Below, piece after piece: positions 13,656 through 20,471 of a stretch of 20,950 nucleotides of DNA. The notes under the pieces are model-generated. The model saw nothing but the letters and a program-made list of their open reading frames with translations, made no database searches and had not been told where the DNA came from. Both the position numbers and the translations under genes were made by a program. Source of the stretch: CAZQGO01 sp964593065 (GTDB lineage: Bacteria > Oederibacteriota > JAAXVQ01); NCBI GenBank assembly GCA_964593065.1, contig CAZQGO010000031.1, positions 1-20,950 of the forward strand, in the 5' to 3' direction. The number at the start of each line of letters is the position of its first letter. The stretch's first letter is position 1.

Positions 13656-15872
13656 CCCTTCCTCCCCCGGCTCGGACCGGGGCGTTTCCCGCTTGGCCTC
13701 CGGCGGCAGGTTCTGGCCGCGCCTTTGCTCCCAGGCTTTCTCAAACACCGTTACGATTTCAGGATCGAATTGGCTGCCCGCCATTTTCCTCAGCTCGGCC
13801 AGCGCATGACCCGCGGTTCTCGCCTTGCGGTAGGTCCGGTCGCTGGTCATGACATCAAAGGCGTCGGCCACGGCCAAAATTCTCGCCCCCAAGGGGATCG
13901 CCCCCTGCCGCAGGGCGTCCGGATAGCCCGCGCCGTCGAAATGCTCGTGATGGTGGCGGATGATGCCCAGAATGTCCCAGGGGAACTCCACGGTTTCCAG
14001 AATGCGTTCCCCGATCCGCGGATGATCCTTGATTTTCTGGTACTCCGCCGCCGAGAGCTGCCGGGGTTTGAGAAGAATTTTTTCCGAGATGCCGATTTTC
14101 CCGATGTCATGCAGCAGGCCCGCGATGGTGATGGCCTCGACCTGTTCCGCCGGCAGGCCCAGCTGCTCGGCGATGAGAACCCCATAGGCCGACACCCTCT
14201 CCGAATGGCCCCGGGTGTATTTCTCCCGCGCGTCCACCATGTCCGAAATGACCTGCACGATGGAAAAATAGCTGCGGTGCAGCTTGGCGTAGAGGTTGGC
14301 GTTCTGAATGACGACCGTGGCCTCGGAAGCCAGGGTGCGGAAAAGGCGGACGTCGTTCCCGGAAAAACCTCCGCTCTCCTTTTTGTTGGCGGCCCATAAC
14401 ACGCCCAGAGTCTGCTCGCCGCTGCGCAGGGGCACGGCCATCAGGTTGCGCAATTTGAAGATGCCCTGGAATTCCTCGCGGACCTTCGGCTCGGCTTCGG
14501 CCTCGTTGGTGTAAAAGGGACGCGCTTCCCGGAAGACCTGCGCCGAGAGCTTGTTTTCGTCCAGGGTCGCGTGCAGGGCCGCCAATTGCTCCTCCACGGC
14601 GCCGATGGCTTCCTTCTGCGCCACCAGCGCGCGGCGCGACTCGTCCCAGAACATGAACCAGCATTTTTCCACGTTGAGAATGGCGCTCACGCGCTCCACG
14701 ATCTGGGCCAGGGCGCCGCTCAGGTTGGACATTTCGCTGATGACCTGGGCCACTTCGTACAGGCCCAGGAGTTCCTGGGCCTTCTGCTTGGTCTCGTTGA
14801 ACAGGCGCGCGTTTTCTATGGCCATGGCCGCCTGGTTGGCCAGCGTTTTCAGCAGCACCAGTTCATCGCGGCCGAAGGCCTTCGCCTGCTTCGCGAACAG
14901 GTGCATGACGCCGATGACCTTGTTCTTGACTTTCAGGGGCATGGCCGCCAGCGAAACCACGCCCTCCTTCGCCAGCGGGTCCGCCAGCAGGCCCGCCCCG
15001 GCGGCGATGGTCCTGGCCAGTTGGGGTTCCCCCTGCTCCAGGGCCTGAGCGGTCAGCGGCCCGGCCAGGGGCTGCCCGCGGTCGGCGGGCTGCAACCCCA
15101 AGCTGGTCTGAAAGACCAGGCGCTGGAATCGGGGATCCTTAAGCCAGATGTCACCGGCCTGGTAATGCAGGGCCTTGGTGATTTCCAGGATGATCAGGCG
15201 CAGGAGGATGTCCAGTTCCAGGGTGGCGTTGATATTCTGCGCGATCTCGGAAACCGCCGAAGACTGCCGGATGCGCTGCTCCAGCAGGCGCCGCTGTTCC
15301 AGAGCGGCCAAAGCCATGCCCGCCAGGTGCCCGAAGGAATCCAGCCGGGCGATATCGGCCGGCCCCCAGATTTGCCCCCGCCGGGCGGCCAGCAGCACCG
15401 CGGCTCCGCCCGCTCCCTTGGGACCCAGGCGCAGCAGAAGCGCATTTTCCGGTTCGGGATGCGTTCCCAGGCCGCGCCACATTTGCTGCCACAGAAGCCG
15501 CAGCGCCGGAGACGCCCGGCCGGTCCCCGTTCGTCCTCCCGCAGGGTCAGCACGGCGGATTCCTCCCGGCGCGGACCACAGACGGATTTGGCCTTCGCCG
15601 GGCAAACGCTGCAACAGCTGCCCGGCGGGAAACTTCTCCGGTCCGTAAGGTCTGGAGGGAACGGCCGCGCGGACGGCCTGCGGGGTCTGGCGCAGGTGCA
15701 CCCAGACCCAGGCCCGGCGCGCGCGGCACAAGCGCTTGGCCTCGTGCGCCAGCAGGTTCGCCAACTGGACCGGATCCTTGCAGGCCAGGACCCGGCGGCC
15801 GAACCGGTCCGCCGGCCACGCGCGCGGCGGCGGGGCATTTTGCGAAATTGATTTGCGGATTCGCCGGCTCAT
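13647..15872 (-). CDS. GAF-domain HD-GYP protein, probable cyclic-di-GMP phosphodiesterase
   Basis: A 741-residue cytoplasmic sensor-effector with no membrane segment. The first part (about 25-190) looks like a degenerate GAF domain. A second GAF (about 205-355: AVSEIAQNINATLELDILL ... MPLKVKNKVIGVMHLF) and a third (about 370-530: LYEVAQVISEMSNLSGAL ... MAVPLRSGEQTLGVLWAANK) follow. The HD-GYP domain (about 545-690) is complete: GHSERVSAYG, LLHDIGKIGISEKIL (HD at about 588), DHPRIGERIL, HHHEHFDGAGYP (about 639-650) and ARILAVADAFDVMTSDRTYRKA. All metal ligands and the GYP signature are present, so it should hydrolyse cyclic-di-GMP or a related dinucleotide; substrate and GAF ligand are unknown. 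It is the last gene of a leftward operon, 15 bp after cutA, with only a weak ribosome site. Confidence 0.92.
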   Translation of the reverse strand: MSRRIRKSISQNAPPPRAWPADRFGRRVLACKDPVQLANLLAHEAKRLCRARRAWVWVHLRQTPQAVRAAVPSRPYGPEKFPAGQLLQRLPGEGQIRLWSAPGGIRRADPAGGRTGTGRASPALRLLWQQMWRGLGTHPEPENALLLRLGPKGAGGAAVLLAARRGQIWGPADIARLDSFGHLAGMALAALEQRRLLEQRIRQSSAVSEIAQNINATLELDILLRLIILEITKALHYQAGDIWLKDPRFQRLVFQTSLGLQPADRGQPLAGPLTAQALEQGEPQLARTIAAGAGLLADPLAKEGVVSLAAMPLKVKNKVIGVMHLFAKQAKAFGRDELVLLKTLANQAAMAIENARLFNETKQKAQELLGLYEVAQVISEMSNLSGALAQIVERVSAILNVEKCWFMFWDESRRALVAQKEAIGAVEEQLAALHATLDENKLSAQVFREARPFYTNEAEAEPKVREEFQGIFKLRNLMAVPLRSGEQTLGVLWAANKKESGGFSGNDVRLFRTLASEATVVIQNANLYAKLHRSYFSIVQVISDMVDAREKYTRGHSERVSAYGVLIAEQLGLPAEQVEAITIAGLLHDIGKIGISEKILLKPRQLSAAEYQKIKDHPRIGERILETVEFPWDILGIIRHHHEHFDGAGYPDALRQGAIPLGARILAVADAFDVMTSDRTYRKARTAGHALAELRKMAGSQFDPEIVTVFEKAWEQRRGQNLPPEAKRETPRSEPGEEGLG

Positions 15873-15887
15873 GGGTGGATCGGCTGC

Positions 15888-16205
15888 CTAGGCACCGGTT
15901 TCCTGTTCCAGCCAATCCAAATAGGCCTGCGACCCCGCCGTCACGGGCAGGGCGATGATTTCCGGCACTTCGTAGGGATGAATTTCCCTGACGCGGGCGG
16001 CCACCCTGGCCACGTGGGTTTCGCGGGTTTTCACGAGCAGCAACTCTTCCGCGGCCCGCTCCACCTTCCCGCGCCAGTGATAGATCGACCATAATCCGGG
16101 GACAACATTGACGCAAGCGGCCAGGCGCTCGGCGATCAGCGTTTCGGCGATGCGCTGCGCCTGTTCCCGGTCGGGAACCGTTACCAAAACCACGCAATAC
16201 CCCAT
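15888..16205 (-). CDS. cutA: CutA1-like divalent-ion tolerance protein
   Basis: A 105-residue cytoplasmic protein of the CutA1 family, which forms trimers with a ferredoxin-like fold; its precise role (copper/divalent ion tolerance or signalling) is unsettled. Family marks are VLVTVPDREQAQRIAETLI, AACVNVVPGLWSIYHWRGK, EELLLVKT and IHPYEVPEIIALPVTAGS ending YLDWLEQET. Length matches the family (100-115). ATG at 16205 is preceded by a strong ribosome site (GGGGAGG, about 4 nt away). It is the middle gene of a leftward operon, 49 bp after the Memo-like gene and 15 bp before the HD-GYP gene, with a GC hairpin in the upstream gap. Confidence 0.94.
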   Translation of the reverse strand: MGYCVVLVTVPDREQAQRIAETLIAERLAACVNVVPGLWSIYHWRGKVERAAEELLLVKTRETHVARVAARVREIHPYEVPEIIALPVTAGSQAYLDWLEQETGA

Positions 16206-16230
16206 GCTGCCTCCCCTGAAGGAACGGTGC

Positions 16231-16247
16231 GCGCCGGCGGCCGGCGC
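16231..16247 (-). other. Intercistronic GC hairpin between Memo-like gene and cutA
   Basis: GCGCCGG and CCGGCGC form a perfect 7-bp stem with a 3-nt loop, 7 bases after the stop of the Memo-like gene and about 25 bases before the cutA start. There is no T-tract, so it is not an ordinary terminator. It could stabilise or separate the transcripts of the two genes. Confidence 0.4.
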
Positions 16248-16254
16248 CCTGCGA

Positions 16255-17064
16255 TCATGACCGAATCACCACTCCGGCGTAACCCACGACCCGCCGCGTG
16301 TCTCCCGAAGCTTCGGCCGAAGTGGCGTAGCGGACGCATTCGGCCGTTTTGCCTCCCAACCGCCGGGCGGCGGTCAGCAGGGCCGCGACCGGCGCCACGC
16401 CGCACATGCTGATTCCCCGGGACAGCACCACCTGGAGCAGTCCTTCCGGGTCGAGCGCCTCGACCCGCTCCAGGGCCAGATGATCCACCTGCCGGGTATG
16501 CTCCTCATCGGCAAAATGATTCATGTCCGAGGAGGCGAGCAGGACGACCCGTCGCCCACAGGCCCGCACCACATCCGCCAAGGCCTCCCCCAACGTGCGC
16601 AACACCGCCGCGTCCAGGGTGGCCAGGGCGATGCAGACGATCGTGAAGTCGGTCTGGCTTTTTTGCAAAAACGGCAGCTGCACTTCCAGAGAGTGTTCGC
16701 CGGCATGCGCGGCCTCGTTTTCGCGGGCCGCGCGGCACCGTTCCAGGATCGCGTCGCGCAGCGCGGGGTCGCAGGGAACTTCTCCCAAGGGAGTCTGCCA
16801 GGCGCGGGCGGGCGAGACGGCCACGGGTACGCCGCGCCCCGTGTGGTTGGGCCCTAATAAGATGAATGCCTCGGCCGGCTCCAGGCGGGCGAAGACCTCA
16901 GCGGCCACGCGGCCGGAATACACATAGCCCGCGTGGGGCACCACGGCCCCCAGGCAGGCTTTCGCCGGGGGCGCCGGTTTGGGCCAGAGACCCTGCAGCT
17001 CCTGCAGGAGCTGCCCGGAATGCGCGGCGTAAAAACTTCCGGCCACAACGGCTTTTCGAATCAT
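16255..17064 (-). CDS. Memo-like protein (AmmeMemoRadiSam system protein B family)
   Basis: A 269-residue cytoplasmic protein of the Memo family, related in fold to class III extradiol dioxygenases. The four residues matching the vestigial active site of human MEMO1 are all present: H44 (VVPHAGYVYSG), H74 (LLGPNHTGRG), H183 (SSDMNHF) and C221 (GISMCGVAP). GEHSLEVQLPFLQ (121-133) is a further family hallmark. ATG at 17064 is chosen as start because AGGTGAGG lies just upstream and homologs begin MIRKAVVAGSFY; a longer frame to 17124 adds only GC-rich sequence. In many bacteria Memo is encoded with AMMECR1 and radical SAM partners; neither is in this window. It leads the operon with cutA and the HD-GYP gene. 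Its reaction in bacteria is unknown. Confidence 0.92.
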   Translation of the reverse strand: MIRKAVVAGSFYAAHSGQLLQELQGLWPKPAPPAKACLGAVVPHAGYVYSGRVAAEVFARLEPAEAFILLGPNHTGRGVPVAVSPARAWQTPLGEVPCDPALRDAILERCRAARENEAAHAGEHSLEVQLPFLQKSQTDFTIVCIALATLDAAVLRTLGEALADVVRACGRRVVLLASSDMNHFADEEHTRQVDHLALERVEALDPEGLLQVVLSRGISMCGVAPVAALLTAARRLGGKTAECVRYATSAEASGDTRRVVGYAGVVIRS

Positions 17065-17098
17065 GACCCTCACCTGCCTGCCGGCTGGACCGGCCCCG

Positions 17099-17120
17099 CC
17101 GCGGACGGCCCGCGGACGGC
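17099..17120. repeat. Perfect 11-bp tandem repeat in the divergent spacer
   Basis: CCGCGGACGGC occurs twice with no gap. The period is one helical turn, so both copies face the same side of the DNA. They sit 35 bp upstream of the Memo-like start and just before the inverted repeat at 17119-17150. This suits a regulator-binding site, although a short GC-rich duplication by slippage is possible. Confidence 0.45.
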
Positions 17121-17150
17121 ACAATCATTGACAGGGGGTGGCGATTGTGC
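17119..17150. promoter_or_regulatory. 8-bp inverted repeat with embedded TTGACA, between divergent genes
   Basis: GCACAATC (17119-17126) and GATTGTGC (17143-17150) are perfect inverted copies 16 nt apart. The centre holds a consensus -35 hexamer TTGACA (17128-17133) and a ribosome-site-like AGGGGG (17133-17138). It may be an operator controlling the rightward gene. In RNA the same arms could form a hairpin presenting or hiding AGGGGG before a TTG start at 17145. No good -10 follows TTGACA (AACAGT at 17151 is the nearest), so the promoter call is weak; the inverted repeat itself is certain. Confidence 0.45.
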
Positions 17151-17162
17151 AACAGTGAATCC

Positions 17163-18524
17163 ATGCCCCTGTTTCGCTGGCGTTGGCTAACCTGGTTGCC
17201 GGCGTTCGCCTTGCTGGCCGGCAGCGTCTGGGCGGTCGAGATTCTGAAAGACCGGCCCACCACCTTGATTTACCCGCCGTTTTGGCATACCCCGCTGGGC
17301 GTACACCGCGGCACGCCGGAATTGCTCGCCCTGTTCATCGGCGCGCGCGCGCATTTTTCCTCCCCGCAGAGCCTCGCGTGCACGCATCTCCTGAGCGCAA
17401 CGGAAGAACGCTCCGCGCCCGGGGACGATTTCCGTCTCACGGTCCTGGGAGCCAATACGGGCGAAGGCGACGTGATCTACAATCCCAGCCTGACCCGTCT
17501 GGAAGTCCTGGGCGACCGGGAGGCCCATCCCGGCCTCTTTACCAGGCCCACGGGCGCGGCCTTCGCTCCGGACGGTACCGCCTGGGTGAGCGACCCGGCG
17601 CAAGCGCGGATCGTGCGGCTGCGTCCGCAATCCGGACTCTTGGTTCCCGCCGGCGAAGTGCCTCCGCCTCCCGGAGGCTGGCTGCAGCCCTGGGGGGTGG
17701 CTTTCGATTCCGCGGGCCGCGCTTATGTTTCCGATCCCGGGCGGAGTCTGGTTTTCATTTATTCCAGCTCCGGGCGCTGGCTGCAAACCCTGGGGCCGGT
17801 TCTGGCCGGCGGCGTGCGTCTGGAGGCGCCGCGGGGCCTGGCCGTTACGGACGCCGGGGAAACCTGGTCCTTTTATCACGACGATTATCTGTTTGTCTGC
17901 GACCGGGACGGACGCCGGCTGCTGCGCCTGGATCCCCGGCATCCCGAAAGAGGCGTTCAGGTGACTGCGGACTTGGAAAACCTGCCCGCAGGCCCCAGCC
18001 CGCCCCGTTGCGCCTGGCTGGCCTTGGACTATTATGAAAACCTTTGGGTCACGGATGAACAACGCTGCCAGGTCCACAAGTTCACCCGGCATCTGGAATA
18101 CCTGGTATCCTACGGCGGGCCGGGATCCGGCGACGGCTTGTTCGACCGGCCGACCGGCATCGCCCTCTACCGCCACTTCGGGCAGGTGTTCATCGCCGAC
18201 CGGCAAGGCGCCCACTACTTCTGGATCGGAACGGATATCCTCGACCCCGCGGTCGGCTGGCTGCAACGTCCTGCCGGCTTGGTCAGCGTCCGTTTCCTGC
18301 TGACCGAGCCCTCCCTGCTGACCCTGACCGTACGCGCGCCGGGCAGGGCGCCGGAAACCGTGTGCACGCGGCGCCTGTATAATTCGGGCCCGCAGACGGA
18401 GACCTGGCGCATCCCCGAAGCCTGGCGGGACCAGCCCCTGGAATTCGTTTTCACGGCCGAGGCTACCTATTCCACGCGCGAGCACTTCGCCAAGCGCGTT
18501 TCCCTGCGCTGGCGGCAGGAATAG
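17163..18524 (+). CDS. Secreted NHL-repeat beta-propeller protein, function unknown
   Basis: A 453-residue exported protein. MPLFRWRW followed by LTWLPAFALLAGSVWA forms a signal peptide. The middle (about 110-350) holds NHL-type blades, recognisable by the repeated 'rPtGvAfd.dG..yVsD....rI..f' pattern: FTRPTGAAFAPDGTAWVSDP, LQPWGVAFDSAGRAYVSDPG, CAWLALDYYENLWVTDE and FDRPTGIALYRHFGQVFIAD. The C-terminal 100 residues (VSVRFLLTEPSLLTLTVRAP ... LYNSGPQTETWRIPE) look like a FlgD/Ig-like beta domain. Such proteins usually act as extracellular binding scaffolds; the ligand is unknown and no enzyme motif is seen. A TTG at 17145 in the same frame has a better ribosome site (AGGGGG, 6 nt) and would add MCNSES. 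The gene is monocistronic, divergent from the Memo operon and convergent with the OmpA-domain gene. Confidence 0.82.
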   Translation: MPLFRWRWLTWLPAFALLAGSVWAVEILKDRPTTLIYPPFWHTPLGVHRGTPELLALFIGARAHFSSPQSLACTHLLSATEERSAPGDDFRLTVLGANTGEGDVIYNPSLTRLEVLGDREAHPGLFTRPTGAAFAPDGTAWVSDPAQARIVRLRPQSGLLVPAGEVPPPPGGWLQPWGVAFDSAGRAYVSDPGRSLVFIYSSSGRWLQTLGPVLAGGVRLEAPRGLAVTDAGETWSFYHDDYLFVCDRDGRRLLRLDPRHPERGVQVTADLENLPAGPSPPRCAWLALDYYENLWVTDEQRCQVHKFTRHLEYLVSYGGPGSGDGLFDRPTGIALYRHFGQVFIADRQGAHYFWIGTDILDPAVGWLQRPAGLVSVRFLLTEPSLLTLTVRAPGRAPETVCTRRLYNSGPQTETWRIPEAWRDQPLEFVFTAEATYSTREHFAKRVSLRWRQE

Positions 18525-18549
18525 TCCCGCCGGGTTCCGCTTCGTGCCC

Positions 18550-18563
18550 CGGGCTTCGGTCCG
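18550..18563. terminator. UUCG-loop hairpin at a convergent gene junction
   Basis: CGGGC-TTCG-GTCCG forms a 5-bp stem (one G-U pair on the plus strand) with the very stable UUCG loop, in the 44-bp gap between two converging genes. There is no T-tract on either side. It may slow polymerase or stabilise the 3' end of the NHL-gene transcript. Confidence 0.35.
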
Positions 18564-18568
18564 CGCCC

Positions 18569-20404
18569 TTAATCCCCTCCCGTGATCGTGATTTCCACCC
18601 GCCGGTTCCGGTAGGCTGCGCGCGCGTTTCCGCGCACGACCGGAGACCGGGTGCCCCGCGGTTTGATGAGAATACGGGTCATGGAAATTTTATGATAGGC
18701 GGTCAGGTAGCGCGCCACGGCCTCGGCCCGGGATTTGGACAAAATCAGGGCGTTGTCCTTCTCCCCCACGGGGTCGCAGAACCCTTCGATCATGACCTTG
18801 GCGCGGGGATTGCTTTGAATGTACCTCGCCGCCTCGGCGATTTTTTGGGACGCTTCCGGCGTGACTTCGGCCCGCCCCAGATCGAAGAGAATGTCTCCGA
18901 ATTTTTTATGCACCGTTTTCTCGGCCGTAGACTTTGCGCCGGGCGCCTCGTTCCCCGCGAACAAATATCCCTGGGCCGTCTCCTTGTCGTTGTTGACGTC
19001 ATAGAGGTTGAGGCGGTAGCGGATTTTCCGGACATCGGCCACGGTCTTTCCCTGCCGGTCGCGGGTATCCCATTTGATCAACGCCGGCTGGCCTTTCCCG
19101 CGGAAGGCCTTGACGGCTTTACCGCGCGTATCATACAGGACGAGGGTCCACTTAAGCACGCGGGGTCCCGCCGACCGCTTCACACGCAGCAGCACTTCCT
19201 GCGCGGCGCCGGCGCCGATGGCACCCTTGCGTATTTCCACGCCCACACTCAGGCTCTGCTTGAGCAGGGAGCGCATGGCCAGCTCGCCCTCGCTCATGTT
19301 ATGGGCGGCTGCCACGGCGCCGCCCCCGCTTTCCCCTCCGACCGTGAAGGCCATCTGGGGTTGTAAAACCGGCCTGGTGGATTTCGGCCCTTCCGCCGCC
19401 CCGCCGCCGGCCGGAGCTCCGTGGCGCGTGAGCGCAGCGAAATCCATGCCCAGGGAAATGTAGTGGGCCGTGCCGAGTTCGCCCTGTGGCGCGAAGGTGT
19501 ATCCGAGACGCCAGCCGGAAAGATCAAAGCCCAAGCCGGCGGTGATGCCGCTGCCGGAGCCCGCGCTGGCCAGCTCGGACATCACGTATCCCCCCCGGAT
19601 GAAAATCATGTCCAGCAGGCCATACTCCAGGCCGGCGTGATAGAGCATCTGCTGGGGAGCCGGAAACGGCACCTCGAGTCCCAGAGAGAAATCGAGCCGG
19701 TGTCCTTTGGCCAAGACGGCCCGGTAGGCCGCACCCAGGCTGGCGCTCATGGGCAGGGTATAGCCCTGGACCGGGAGGCCGAGATTGGCCAGCGCCACGC
19801 CCAGTACGATTCCCTCCGGCTCCTGCAGTTTCCACTGCAGGCCGGCGTCCACGGCCAGGGTCATGGCGGAAAAATCCCCCAGGGATTCCGCCACGAGCTT
19901 GCCCGCGCCCCCGAAGGCCAGGCCCCAGGAAGTGGACATGCCGTATCCGAAGTTGACGCCGTACATGGACAGCGACAAGGTGGTGCCGTCCCGGACCACG
20001 GAGCCGTCCGACGCCGCCTCGGTCTTCTCGATTTCGCCCAACCCGAGATACGTGAAACTGACGGCCCCCATGCCGTTGCCGAGCGGCATTCCGAACAGCA
20101 GGGTCTCCTGGGTGACCGACTGGATCCAGCTGGTGTGAAAAAACTCCAATTGCATCTGGTCCTGCGCGGCCAGCCCGGCGGGGTTCCAGAACAGGGACGC
20201 CAAGTTGTCGGTCAAGGCCGCGCCGGCGCTGCCCATGGCCGGAATGCGCGTGCCGATCCCCAGCAACAGCTCGGGCATGGCCACCTGCGCGAAGGGATAA
20301 TTCTCCTGCAGGTCCGCCGCCCCCGCTCCGGGCGCCCAGCCCAGCAGCAGCCCGGCCGCCAAGCCGAGCGCCAAACGTCCATGTCTGCACGGAAAAGGTT
20401 TCAT
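18569..20404 (-). CDS. PorV/PorQ-like outer-membrane barrel fused to FlgD-like and OmpA domains
   Basis: A 611-residue outer-membrane protein. A signal peptide (ALGLAAGLLLGWAPGAGA) precedes a barrel of the PorV/PorQ (UPF0164, FadL-related) type at about 35-335, with the family opening MGSAGAALTDNLASLFWNPAGLA and many alternating Gly/aromatic strands. A Gly/Ala/Pro-rich linker (about 335-380) follows, then a FlgD-like Ig segment (about 400-485: WTLVLYDTRGKAVKAFRGKG, ALIKWDTRDRQGKTV). Last comes an OmpA-type peptidoglycan-binding domain (about 500-611: ILFDLGRAEVTPEASQKIAE, MIEGFCDPVGEKDNALILSK, SRAEAVARYL, AYRNRRVEI). The PorV family includes the shuttle for cargo of type IX secretion, but here the barrel is also tied to the cell wall. 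ATG at 20404 is preferred to an in-frame TTG at 20416. The gene lies 67 bp downstream of the FlgD-domain gene. Confidence 0.88.
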   Translation of the reverse strand: MKPFPCRHGRLALGLAAGLLLGWAPGAGAADLQENYPFAQVAMPELLLGIGTRIPAMGSAGAALTDNLASLFWNPAGLAAQDQMQLEFFHTSWIQSVTQETLLFGMPLGNGMGAVSFTYLGLGEIEKTEAASDGSVVRDGTTLSLSMYGVNFGYGMSTSWGLAFGGAGKLVAESLGDFSAMTLAVDAGLQWKLQEPEGIVLGVALANLGLPVQGYTLPMSASLGAAYRAVLAKGHRLDFSLGLEVPFPAPQQMLYHAGLEYGLLDMIFIRGGYVMSELASAGSGSGITAGLGFDLSGWRLGYTFAPQGELGTAHYISLGMDFAALTRHGAPAGGGAAEGPKSTRPVLQPQMAFTVGGESGGGAVAAAHNMSEGELAMRSLLKQSLSVGVEIRKGAIGAGAAQEVLLRVKRSAGPRVLKWTLVLYDTRGKAVKAFRGKGQPALIKWDTRDRQGKTVADVRKIRYRLNLYDVNNDKETAQGYLFAGNEAPGAKSTAEKTVHKKFGDILFDLGRAEVTPEASQKIAEAARYIQSNPRAKVMIEGFCDPVGEKDNALILSKSRAEAVARYLTAYHKISMTRILIKPRGTRSPVVRGNARAAYRNRRVEITITGGD

Positions 20405-20435
20405 GCGCCTCTTCAAGGTGATGATTCCGTCCGTC

Positions 20436-20453
20436 CGGCCGCCCTGCCGGCCG
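20436..20453 (-). other. Intercistronic hairpin before the barrel-OmpA gene
   Basis: CGGCCG repeated in inverted orientation around a 6-nt loop gives a 6-bp GC stem in the 67-bp gap between the two leftward genes, 32 bases before the downstream start. There is no T-tract. It resembles in position the hairpin at 16231-16247, so it may mark a processing or stability element, but GC-rich DNA also gives such stems by chance. Confidence 0.3.
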
Positions 20454-20471
20454 TACCGCCTGGCACCGGAC

